A DNA stretch of 64,000 bases from Parietichytrium sp. I65-24A (lineage: Eukaryota > Sar > Bigyra > Thraustochytrida > Thraustochytriidae). A model generated the notes under the pieces. That model saw only the letters and a program-made list of their open reading frames with translations, was not told where the DNA came from and ran no database searches. The stretch is taken from contig BLSF01000005.1 in NCBI GenBank assembly GCA_012862575.1, positions 682,001 to 746,000 on the forward strand, in the 5' to 3' direction. The position numbers and the translations under genes were made by a program. Numbering within the stretch: position 1 is the first letter of the stretch; every line of letters begins with the position of its first letter. Shown here piece after piece: positions 30,217-39,235 of the stretch.

Positions 30217-31324
30217 CTTATTATTTATTATCTCTCCTTGTCTTTCTCCCTTTCTCCCTTTCCACTCATCTCTCTACTCCTCTCCCTATCCCGCCCTCCG
30301 TACCACTCCTTACCACTCTCTAACTGACTACCACCCGCTACGCGCCTCTCTACTCCCGCAGGGGCCTATCCACATTGGTAGATGTTTCTTACCCGGAGTG
30401 AGGTAGGGATTGGTACGAGGGCGTATGTGCTTGCTATAGAGGCCTAGGGGCGAGATGCAGGGGTATTGGTGTGGGCTAGAAGAAATGGTGAGGTGAGTAG
30501 GAGGTGAGTAGGAGTGGGTAGAGGGGCCATGTCTGGATGCCACACGATTCTCAGTGGAAATGAGTAGGAGTGGGTAGACGGGAAGGGGTTGATGATGTGG
30601 GTAGATGGGCGGGTAGGGTAGAGGTGAAGTAAGAGCTGGTCGTGTGGCTAGTCAGATGCGACGAAGGGACATCGCAAAGCAGGGTTTACCCTAACCCTGT
30701 ATTTGAAAAGTATGGAAAATGTATTTGAATGAGTAGTTGGATATCTGTGGTTCTTAGCTGTAGTTCCGGGGCCGGAATAATGCTTCACTCTTTCATTGGT
30801 TGATGTCATTGATTGATTGCGACAGTGTGAACAGAGTTTGTGTAAGATTTCATTCTCGCCCAGTCACTGCTGCTTTAACGATAGTTCTTCAGAGCTGTAA
30901 TTGCGGCGATATGAATTCTGTGCGCATTTTCATCGTCTCGCACTTGTGCCAGCTCAACCGAGTCTCTACTTCGCGCAAAAATCCACAAACTACCTCCCAG
31001 GACAACAGAAACAGTTCTGCAGGTCTAGTCGACTTGTGTACTCGAATACTGTACACACTCCTCCGTTCCATCGCAAAAAAAAATTGGCGCCCGCAAAATC
31101 GTCTACTCTATAAGAAAACCCTAAGTCCTGCCTACAACCCTCCTCAACTCCTACCCTCGACGGCTAAAGTCCGATAAGACCCTTCTTGCGGAGCTTGCGG
31201 GAAAAAAACCCACATACACATAGCGTAAACAGTAGGCCGTCGGTAGGTGGACGAAAACGCGGCCATTTCTCAAGTCCCTCAGGTGCGAAGTCGTGCCCGC
31301 AAGTGCAAGTGTGGGGGACGCAAA
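30082..31324. other. Divergent promoter region between RPSA and CWF19L1
   Basis: A pyrimidine-rich 5' leader region for RPSA (read on plus) with a pure TC run at 30181-30209. The region 30480-30620 has several GTGAGTAGGAG-like direct repeats. No gene is supported. Confidence 0.55.
30181..30209. repeat. TC/GA dinucleotide tract upstream of RPSA
   Basis: Fourteen TC units on plus, GA on the RPSA coding strand, about 100 bases before its ATG. Confidence 0.9.
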
Positions 31325-33208
31325 ATGGTGAAAATCCTAGTGGCTGGCGCCGTGCGCGGGAGGCTGGGGTGGCTGGCAGATCGCGTGGAAGCCCTGAACA
31401 AGTCCAAGCACGGGCCGTTTGATGTGGTTCTGTGCTGTGGCGAGTTCTTCCCGGGCGGAGCAAGTGTACGCGGCAAGGACAGAGGCGCGAAGGACGCGGG
31501 CACTGATGCTGACACTGACACTGACACTGTCAAGCAAGAGCAGAGTGCGGAGGTGTTGAGTGCGGGCGCTCAAGAGTCGAAAGAGGGCTCGAATGCTGCT
31601 GGTGAAAATGAGAGTGGAGGAGTACAACTTCAAGTTCAAGCGGAGGGTGCGGAGGATCTGGAGCTGTTCGTGAGCGGTGAGAGAAAGTTTCCGTTGCCGT
31701 TGTACTTTGTGGTTGGCGGGTTCGGAGACGAGCGGCTCTTGGCAGAAGGGTGCGAGCTAGGGCATAATTTGCACTTTCTGGGGTCCGCGGGGCTGCGGAC
31801 ACTAGAGAACGGCTTGCGCGTTGCGTTTTTGAGCGGTACAGGCCAGCGGATGGCACTTTTAGAAAGAGCTGCGGCTGGAAGCTGCCCTCCTTGGCAGTAT
31901 ATGAGAAGCGATGTGGAAGCTCTGGTGGAAACTGGCCGCGAGTGCCAGTTGGGGGGAAGTGGCACACATGTGGATATTCTTTTGACTTGTGAATGGCCGA
32001 GGGATGTGCTGAATTACTCGGAGTTTCAAGGTGTGCCTCCGCAGATGTTCTCAAACGAAGCGTCCGCGGTGAGCCTTCATCTTGCACCTCTGTACCACTT
32101 TGCGGGCTCGGAAGAAGTCTTCTTCCAACGAAGTCCCTTCGCGAACGGCCTTACGGAGCTGAAATCACCTGTATATACTCGCTTTATCGGCCTTGGCAAT
32201 GTCGCTTCAGACTCTTCGGATAAGCTGCGTAAGTGGTTGCATGCGCTAGCTTTGCAGCCAATGCAGACGCAGCAAACGGATGCGACGGCTCCACCTCCGG
32301 AGGGAAGCACTTTGAATCCATTCCTTGCACCGCGGCCAGAAGGCGCGGTGGGCGAGACTTCACGTAAAAGAAATATGGACAGAGATGGCCGCCGTGGCCA
32401 GCAGCATAATAAGATGCGAAAGAAAAGACGTTTCAATGTCGCTCCTCGACAAGATTGCTGGTATTGCTTGGCGAGTCCTTCTTGTGAGGTTCATCTCATT
32501 GTTAGCGTTTATGAGGATGTGTTTATCTCGTTACCGAAGGGTGCTCTCAGTGCACAACACTGTCAGATTATTCCTGTAAGTCATGAGCCATACATAGCGG
32601 GTCTCGAAAATGATGTGCTCGGACAAGTCATTGCATTCAAGAAGTCTCTCATAAAGTATTACGATTCTATGGGTTGCGTGGCGCTGTTTTTCGAACGAAA
32701 CCTTCGATTTCAGAAAGCTATGCAGCGCCATGCGTTCCTTGAGGCAATCCCAATACCCAAGAACCTGACACAAGATGTGGATAGAGTAGTCAAAGAGCAG
32801 GCAATCCGCTGTAGGATTTCATTTGATCAGAAACTAGAACCGCCAGCTTCAGGCTCCATGGAAGGACTTGCCTCGGAGCACGAGTCGGATGGATTAGCTG
32901 CCCTGAAGGCGTATATGGACGCACAGGGCGAGGACGAGTCTATGCAGAGAGAGTACATGTATCTTGAGATTTGCGGATTAGACAAAGTTGCCCACGCCCC
33001 TAGTGTTTTTCAGGTGCCAAAAGATATTGATGAGCACGCAAGGCGTCACCTCCCGCTCTTCTTTGGGCGAACAGTTGCCTGTGTTCTTCTCAATTGTCTT
33101 TCAAAGATCAATTGGAAAGGTTGCTTGGTTCCTAAAGAGATGGAGCAGCGTCTCGCCACGGACTTTAAAGCTGGATACGTCGCATTTGATCCTTTCTCAG
33201 ACCAGTAG
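31325..33208 (+). CDS. CWF19L1: CWF19-like protein 1 (CwfJ family, lariat/spliceosome associated)
   Basis: Member of the CwfJ/CWF19 family, related to the Drn1 lariat-debranching cofactor. The 627-residue protein begins with a metallophosphoesterase-like N-domain (MVKILVAGAVRG, FDVVLCCGEFF, PLYFVVGGFGDE, LRVAFLSGT, DILLTCEWP). An acidic insert with Thr-Asp repeats lies at about 60-110. From about 375 come the CwfJ C-terminal domains: CWYCLASPSCEVHLIVS and the HIT-like QHCQIIPVSHEP, FFERN, then LPLFFGRTVACVLLN and the closing FDPFSDQ. I chose ATG 31325 because it begins exactly at the family N-terminus; the frame above it has only a GTG. Converges with the membrane-protein gene 186 bases downstream. 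Whole-length match to animal CWF19L1 makes the identity secure. Confidence 0.92.
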   Translation: MVKILVAGAVRGRLGWLADRVEALNKSKHGPFDVVLCCGEFFPGGASVRGKDRGAKDAGTDADTDTDTVKQEQSAEVLSAGAQESKEGSNAAGENESGGVQLQVQAEGAEDLELFVSGERKFPLPLYFVVGGFGDERLLAEGCELGHNLHFLGSAGLRTLENGLRVAFLSGTGQRMALLERAAAGSCPPWQYMRSDVEALVETGRECQLGGSGTHVDILLTCEWPRDVLNYSEFQGVPPQMFSNEASAVSLHLAPLYHFAGSEEVFFQRSPFANGLTELKSPVYTRFIGLGNVASDSSDKLRKWLHALALQPMQTQQTDATAPPPEGSTLNPFLAPRPEGAVGETSRKRNMDRDGRRGQQHNKMRKKRRFNVAPRQDCWYCLASPSCEVHLIVSVYEDVFISLPKGALSAQHCQIIPVSHEPYIAGLENDVLGQVIAFKKSLIKYYDSMGCVALFFERNLRFQKAMQRHAFLEAIPIPKNLTQDVDRVVKEQAIRCRISFDQKLEPPASGSMEGLASEHESDGLAALKAYMDAQGEDESMQREYMYLEICGLDKVAHAPSVFQVPKDIDEHARRHLPLFFGRTVACVLLNCLSKINWKGCLVPKEMEQRLATDFKAGYVAFDPFSDQ

Positions 33209-33351
33209 GCGACTGTCGTGCGACTATTTATCGCTAAACCTGTCAATATCTCACCGTTTGCTGAACGTAGTTAAAGATTATGAACATTTCGGTCTTTTAA
33301 AAGTTCCAGGTATCAGAGTTCAGAAAAATTATTATACACCATCAGTTACTA

Positions 33352-33363
33352 GTACTCGAGTAC
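33352..33363. promoter_or_regulatory. GTACTCGAGTAC palindrome, copy 1
   Basis: Perfect 12-bp palindrome centred on CTCGAG, in the short gap between two convergent gene ends. The same 12-mer recurs at 48346-48357 and 51753-51764. Confidence 0.6.
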
Positions 33364-33394
33364 ACTACAATGCATGACTTGTCGGCTTTAATGA

Positions 33395-34381
33395 CTACGG
33401 GCCGTTCCGAAGAACGAGGTGAAGCGAGCAGGTGCAACACTTGTAGCAACACGTATCGTTCCTATCAGTGGGGTTTTGTGGCGCGTAAAACGGCGTGTCC
33501 TTTGGGACGTATCGATTGAACAGAGTGCCGCCAACGCACCCAAGCACCCAAACGGCTAGGATTGCGAATGTGAGACCGGCCATAACGTCGTAGAAGGTAC
33601 CTTCAACACCGTTCGAGTTCAGGTCGGTCGCGCACACTTTGTAGCTTTGCACGAGTACCAAGCTGTACACCAGGAAAAAGAGGACCAAAAAGTTGCACAG
33701 CCTGACGAGAATCGGACCATTCTTAGAAAGAAAGCCCATGATTATTTCACAACGCGATAATCGCCCATAGTCGTCCCCCCATTTGTCCGCAAAAACAAAG
33801 TAGCCGAACGCGACTACCAGAGCGCAGACACCCATGATCATATAGAAGACCGCAAACGCGTACAGCACGCTTACCACAGTGCCGCGCAGGGTTGCTGCTG
33901 GCTGCTGTAATATTTTGCATTCCGAGCTCAGCTCGCTCAGGCCAACTTGTTTGAACCCGTTCACCCCTTCCGTCGTGCACGATCCGTACGAAGAGCACAC
34001 CTGGTACACATTCGAGCTGGTCTGGTCCAAGCTGTTGCAAATATAGCACGTCGACATGTTAGACAGCCGGGTGAACCGCGATTGCGAAATCGCTTCTCGA
34101 GAGCTAGGATTTAAGTCAAACTCATTCATCTCCTCCTGCGACTCGAAGCCGAATGCCACATAATCTGTTGGAATCCCGCTCCCATACGTCAGATCACCGC
34201 ATGCACACCCGCCATAGTCCAGACTGGCGTCCTCCGACGAGCTATGAATCAACAGCGGACACATTTGCGTACACTGCGACGCTTGGCCCCCGATTTCCAC
34301 GAACGCCACGATGGAAATTACCACGTACAGCGTTGCGCAGGTCAGGTAGTACCACGCATAGTTTCGCGATCCGTCGCCCAT
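33395..34381 (-). CDS. Unrecognised four-helix membrane protein
   Basis: 328 residues, family not recognised. Membrane helices lie at about 10-30, 169-198, 224-246 and 265-287. A long loop of about 135 residues after the first helix has some eleven cysteines (CTQMCP, GGCACGD, CYIC, SYGSC) and fits an oxidising, extracellular or luminal side. The C-terminal tail ends in a cysteine cluster, CCYKCCTC at 311-318, which could be palmitoylated or bind metal. The helix 1 - large Cys loop - three helices layout differs from tetraspanins, where the large loop sits between helices 3 and 4. ATG 34381 is the only start before the first helix. Converges with CWF19L1. Confidence 0.75.
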   Translation of the reverse strand: MGDGSRNYAWYYLTCATLYVVISIVAFVEIGGQASQCTQMCPLLIHSSSEDASLDYGGCACGDLTYGSGIPTDYVAFGFESQEEMNEFDLNPSSREAISQSRFTRLSNMSTCYICNSLDQTSSNVYQVCSSYGSCTTEGVNGFKQVGLSELSSECKILQQPAATLRGTVVSVLYAFAVFYMIMGVCALVVAFGYFVFADKWGDDYGRLSRCEIIMGFLSKNGPILVRLCNFLVLFFLVYSLVLVQSYKVCATDLNSNGVEGTFYDVMAGLTFAILAVWVLGCVGGTLFNRYVPKDTPFYAPQNPTDRNDTCCYKCCTCSLHLVLRNGP

Positions 34382-35585
34382 TTTCGGAGCTCTTCCTGGT
34401 AGGCAAAAATTTAGATATACTTATCCGCTTCCCTTCTCTCGGCTCCTCGTCGCGGACAAAGCGCATACGAACGATCCCACAAACAGCCTTCCAAACATTC
34501 CAAACTTCCAAAGAGACACATAAACTTACTGACTTACTGAGTGTGGTATTGACAGTACTGACTGTGAGTAAGTTTACACATACAAAAAAGCCCATCGCTT
34601 CTATTGCTTCTATCGCTTCTGCCGTTATTGAAGAGATCCCTACGACTCCTTACCAGCACTCACAACTCCCGATAAGGCGAACAACGAGCTCTTCCTCTTT
34701 TCTGACCCTCAAGACTACTCAAGACTCATTTACTTTGCGATTCACAAGATCCACTTCTCCGAGTCCTATGTGCATGTACCCGACAGGTAAGCACCGAATA
34801 ATAATGCCTACCAGTGGTGGGGAGGGAGGGAGTAGTGTCAGATTACTGAGAGAGGGTAGTCCGGGTTGGACTGTTTATGGTAGCTGCGTGGTAGCTGACC
34901 GGATAGGTGTGCAAAGAGGGGCGAAAGTGCGGCGAAAGTGGGATGGTGGGGAGGGGCATGCAGACTATGCTGTGCTGTGAGAGAGAAAGACAGAAGACAG
35001 AGAGAGAGAGAGAGAGCACCAATTTGAATAAGAGGAAGTTGCAGAGAGAAAGAGAGAGAAGGAGAGAAGAATCCTTTCGTAACTTACTTTTTATTATCTA
35101 AAAAATTTGTCTTCGTGGCTGCGAGTTTATACTTCAATAATTGTGATTCACTCTCCTTTTTTTTTGTTCCACCCAACAGAGAGCAGCTCGCTCGCCTTTG
35201 AAGGTCTTTGAAGACGGCCAGCGCGCTCGCTCTTTGATCCGCAATGGAGCTCTTTCTTCTTTCTTGTTTCGCTCCTCATCCAACGCATTCAACTCATTCA
35301 ACACATGCAACGTTGATCATCGAACATCGAATGCCTGATTGTTTGCTTACTGTGACCACAGCCTCCCAGTCTCCCTCTCTCTATCTGTCTATCTTTCTGT
35401 CTCTCTGTCTCTCTGTGGTCCGGGGAAGAAGCAGACAAAGATGCAAACAAAGAAAGAAAGAAAGACTAGACAGCCTTTGGTCCAAATCGGTGGCCAGACA
35501 GAGTGGAAACCTTGGGGAAAAGAAGGCTTCCATTTCTCGCTGCAAACCAGGAAGACGCTTACCACCCGGCTGAGCTCGGCGCAAG
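34382..35585. other. Gene-poor region between membrane protein and small basic protein
   Basis: Contains a GA tract (34999-35016 and nearby GA-rich DNA to 35070) and a CT-rich patch at 35370-35415. An alternative frame with ATG 35441 encodes a basic peptide of about 98 residues overlapping the next gene; it is less convincing than the call at 35586. Confidence 0.45.
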
Positions 35586-36131
35586 ATGCAGCAAGAACGA
35601 CTGAGAGTGCGATGCACGCCGCGAAGGCCCGCGATGAGAAAGGCGGACCTTCAGACGAGGAGCCCCACGACAGAGACGCTGAGCCCAATGTCCAGACTAT
35701 TGATCGGAGCAGAGTCGACCAACAAGCAAAGGGCTAGCACGCTATTTCGCAATGTTCTGGAGAAAGAGGCCGCGAAAACGCAAAGCACGAGGACGCAGAG
35801 AGCGGTGGCCCGCAGAGCGATTGCAACTACGCGGGCGTTTGTACCGTACCGGTCCCCAAGCGATGCAGTCATGAGTCCAGCGACCAAGAAACTGCTCCGG
35901 AGGGCACGGTCGAATTCTGGAGCCCAGGACGTAGAGAACGTGGAGGTAAATCAGCCCGTGTTTGCGCTTGCAAACAGAACAGGGGGCAAGAATGCATCAT
36001 TACGTGCAGCAACTCTCAAGAAGGCCGCGAAACAGTTCGGAGTCGGGAAAGGACAAAACGGGAAAAAGAAAGAGACATCACCCAACGCACTGGCGCCTCG
36101 TTGTGTCAACGTCCATCTCGAGACATTTTGA
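35586..36131 (+). CDS. Small basic hypothetical protein
   Basis: 181 residues, rich in Arg, Lys, Ala and Thr, with no family I recognise. Features suggest a nuclear or chromatin-bound protein: several basic clusters (KKLLRRARS, GQNGKKKE), and possible proline-directed sites (SPTT, LSPM, MSPATKK). A helical RASTLFRNVLEKEAAKTQ segment is also present. It is predicted largely disordered. The start could instead be the in-frame ATG that begins MRKADLQ, 16 codons on. Two other frames overlap the first third, so the reading frame is not certain; the central and C-terminal parts are free of long competing frames. It converges with DNAAF4, 235 bases apart. Confidence 0.5.
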   Translation: MQQERLRVRCTPRRPAMRKADLQTRSPTTETLSPMSRLLIGAESTNKQRASTLFRNVLEKEAAKTQSTRTQRAVARRAIATTRAFVPYRSPSDAVMSPATKKLLRRARSNSGAQDVENVEVNQPVFALANRTGGKNASLRAATLKKAAKQFGVGKGQNGKKKETSPNALAPRCVNVHLETF

Positions 36132-36366
36132 GCCTATGTTATTTCGTTTGTACAGTGAATTCTTTCGGACTGCATCTTCGGCTTGCAGTTGACTTCCGTC
36201 TAGCCTAGAGATGCAAAATGTTTGACTATCTCGAAAGTAAATGCATTTTTTGATTATATGTATACATATACTGGTTTTTTGCTTTCGTGAAAAGCTTTCT
36301 TCTACGTTTACTCTACCGTGAAAGAAAAGTGCCAGCATGAGGAAAGTAATATTATGTTACAAAAAA

Positions 36367-38322
36367 TCAGCACCCGGCCAACTCGATGCGCTTAATCTGC
36401 TTTGCTATTTTCAGGTCAGTGGGGTCGAACTCCAACGCTCTCTGGAACGCGGCCAGTGCTTCGTCACGATTCTTGAGCTCTAGCTGTGCTTTCCCCAATC
36501 TTGCAAGCAACTTGCTCTGAAGGGATTTGAGCAAGTCCTTCTTCCCATCGGGCAGTCGCGGATCGGCAAGTTGAGTGTCAAGCAGCTCGAGCGCGGTTTG
36601 ACAGTCCTTCGCTAAGTTTTCATTTTGGCCCATTTTCAAGAAGCAAGCAGATCGATTTGACAAAGCCGCAACCGACTCCGGGTTGTATTCCAGCGCCTTT
36701 GTGTAATGCCCAAGGGAACCTTTGATATCGCCAGACCTAAACGCGCTGTCTCCAAGATCCTTTTGTGCAGAGCACTGCACCAGACAGGTCAATCGTAAGC
36801 AGTCAGCTTTCAACTCTTCGTTGCCAGGATCGATCTCAAGCGCCAACTGGTATTCTTGGAGGGCTTTTGTATATGACTCCTCACTATGCAACGCAGTGCC
36901 TTTTCGGACGTGAAGCTTCTTGCGCATGTCTTTCGTCCGCTTGAGCTCCTTTGGCATCTCCGCAAAGCCCTCCTGCTGTGCGAGGGCCAGCTCCGAATCT
37001 CGCTCCTCTTTTAGGACGCTCAGCGCTCCATCACAGTCCTCAATACATCGCTGGAAATTCCCCAGCTTGAGGAAGCAAGCCGCTCGGTTTGACATGCAAG
37101 ACACCATCTTTGTGTCAATTTCGAGAGCACAGGTGTATGCATTCAGAGCACCTTCAAAGTTGCCTGCTGCAAAGAAGTCATCACCCTTCCCTTTAAGCCA
37201 GAATGGGTCCCTCTCGCTAATATCGATTCCATCAAGCCGCTCGCGAGCTTTTCCCTTCAAATGTCGTCGGTTCCTCAGTAGCCAATCTTCTTCTTCTTCT
37301 CGCTTGGACTCCCGCATGGGCGTAGGAAATACTCTTGGCGTGAAGGAGACCTGCACTCTTGCGCCAGACCTTGGAGGAGGTAGCAGCCTCTCGAGGTCGT
37401 CATCCCCTGCAGCGGGCTGTTCCGCGGGTCTTTTCTCAACAATACCTGCTTCAACAGCCGGAGCTGCGCTGGTTTTCGCTTGCTGCACGTTCGGCGGTGG
37501 CGTCGGTGGGCGCTCGCTAAGCGGGCTGGCTGGGGTTCCTTGGGCAGGCAATACATCTTCTTCGGAGAATATGCTATCCGACGTGTCTGTTCCCTTCGCC
37601 GTGGCCTGATTGGATACGTGAGTCTGAGAGACAATTACAGGCTCTTCATCCTCAGGTGTAAGGACTTGCGGTCTCTCTTCGCTAAAAGAGACCCGGCGTT
37701 TTCCAGAGTCGTTGGAAGACCCGTTTTTCTTCAAGATCCCTTTCAATTCATTTGAGCTGTCCTCTTTGCTTTCAATATTGCATTCGCGCCTGTTCTCCTG
37801 CTGCTCGCGGCTTGATCGTTCGTTCAACTCCTTGAACGCTGCGTAGACACTTTCCTCCGCTTGTCGCTTCTCTTCGGCCTTGAGGTCTTCGAGCTCCTGG
37901 CGCTGGAGCTCGTCCACTTGCATCTGCATCCTGGTAGAGAGCTTTTCATCTTGGATCTTCCTTTCCCGCAACCGCTCCACCTCCTCCTTGGAGCGCAGCT
38001 GTTTCTCATCCATTGCGTCGCCGCGTCTCTTTCGCATGGCCGACTTGTCGTTTTTATTGGTACACTCCAAGTCCGGCCAATCTCCGGCCTCCATCTTCTC
38101 CAGTCGCAGCTTCAGGACACCATCTTCAATCACAGAGATCCCCGTCTGGTCATTCACGGCGCCGAACAAGTCGATGTTAAGGAGATACGGCCTGTAATTG
38201 ACCTTCACGTACAGTTTGCAAACATACACGTCCACGGAGCTGACCGAAGCTCCTTTCAAGGGCACCTGCACGATCACCTCATCGTGCGTCTGCGTCCACG
38301 TGCAACTTCCATTCAGCACCAT
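36367..38322 (-). CDS. DNAAF4: Dynein axonemal assembly factor 4 (DYX1C1-like), CS plus TPR
   Basis: Cytoplasmic co-chaperone that helps HSP90/HSP70 pre-assemble axonemal dynein arms. 651 residues from ATG 38322, which starts the CS/p23 domain exactly (SCTWTQTHDEVIVQVPLKG, LYVKVNYRPYLL, to about 80). A charged coiled-coil region follows (about 105-190), then a disordered, Pro- and acidic-rich linker. The DYX1C1 signature VSFTPRVFPTPMRES sits near 325-340. TPR repeats run from about 375 to the end (FWLKGKGDDFFAAGNFEGALNAYTCAL block, NRAACFLKLGN, then a second TPR set). It is longer than human DYX1C1 (420) because of the linker and the extra C-terminal TPR set. The frame extends above ATG 38322 only with a TTG. 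Divergent from the CFAP70-like gene. Confidence 0.9.
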   Translation of the reverse strand: MVLNGSCTWTQTHDEVIVQVPLKGASVSSVDVYVCKLYVKVNYRPYLLNIDLFGAVNDQTGISVIEDGVLKLRLEKMEAGDWPDLECTNKNDKSAMRKRRGDAMDEKQLRSKEEVERLRERKIQDEKLSTRMQMQVDELQRQELEDLKAEEKRQAEESVYAAFKELNERSSREQQENRRECNIESKEDSSNELKGILKKNGSSNDSGKRRVSFSEERPQVLTPEDEEPVIVSQTHVSNQATAKGTDTSDSIFSEEDVLPAQGTPASPLSERPPTPPPNVQQAKTSAAPAVEAGIVEKRPAEQPAAGDDDLERLLPPPRSGARVQVSFTPRVFPTPMRESKREEEEDWLLRNRRHLKGKARERLDGIDISERDPFWLKGKGDDFFAAGNFEGALNAYTCALEIDTKMVSCMSNRAACFLKLGNFQRCIEDCDGALSVLKEERDSELALAQQEGFAEMPKELKRTKDMRKKLHVRKGTALHSEESYTKALQEYQLALEIDPGNEELKADCLRLTCLVQCSAQKDLGDSAFRSGDIKGSLGHYTKALEYNPESVAALSNRSACFLKMGQNENLAKDCQTALELLDTQLADPRLPDGKKDLLKSLQSKLLARLGKAQLELKNRDEALAAFQRALEFDPTDLKIAKQIKRIELAGC

Positions 38323-39235
38323 CCCTCCTTTCCGAAAATCGCCGCGAGAACCACGCTCAATACCACTCAAGCTATACCTTGGACCTTGGACCTTGGAACT
38401 TGGACCTGTGCCCAAACTCTCTCACAAGATCTCTGCTTCTCCCGCAGAACTGCAGCTTACTCCAACGCTCTGCGCCTTGACTGTGGGCTTTCCGCGCTGC
38501 CTGAGCGAGGACAGATATATGTTTGTATGTATGTATGTATGTATGTATGTGTACGCACGTATGTATCGTTCAAAGTGGGTTTGCAAGTAGCTTTCTTTCT
38601 CTCTTTCCTTTCTTCAACTTCTTCTTTCTTCCCCGTCCCACGAGACCTCGCTACTGTTTGGCTACATTAGATGATAAGACTGCCACGCATAGTCGGCAAA
38701 TGTAGGGGTAAATGGTAAAGTGTATGGAGTCTAGAATTGCCGTTTGACTGCTACTGCTTATCTATACGAAAAGGTAGGCCGCCCCGCAATTTCCGTTCGG
38801 AGGGAATATTTGCTACTACGACTTTCTCGTATCCGCGTATTTCTATATTCTTGCGACCGTTCAAGTCCTAGCCCGAGCAGTGACCGCCGTCACTACGACC
38901 CGGTAGCCACATTGTATAGCACAAACAATAGAAAGTGCATGGCAGAACTTACACGAAACGGCTTTGTTGATTTTGTAAATTACACTAAGTGGTCAACCAA
39001 AACAGTCCGCGCGCGCGTGAGCCACGTGAGCCCGTGCCCGGAATCCAAAACCGAACAAATCGCGTTCCTTTTGTTCGCCACATCCGCTCGTCCTCAAGGA
39101 TCCCTGTAACGGCGAGCGTAACGGCAAGCGTAACGGCAGGGCAAGCTAGCGAGGACGCATCGGAGTGTGGTGGCGTACGGTATATCCAGCGCAGAGATCG
39201 GGCGAGGACACTTTTGGGAAATTTGGAAGAAGGCC
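38323..39235. other. Divergent promoter between DNAAF4 and CFAP70-like genes
   Basis: Shared 913-bp upstream region of two flagellar genes. It carries a CCTTGGA tandem (38377-38400), a GTAT run (38525-38550) and three 12-bp TAACGGC-type repeats (39108-39142), close to the CFAP70-like start. No gene in it. Confidence 0.55.
38525..38550. repeat. GTAT tetranucleotide repeat
   Basis: About six TATG/GTAT units in the DNAAF4 upstream region. Confidence 0.9.

Noticed and set aside
30686-30697. Telomere-like CCCTAACCCT word
   Set aside because: A single copy, not a tandem array, inside intergenic DNA between two ordinary genes.
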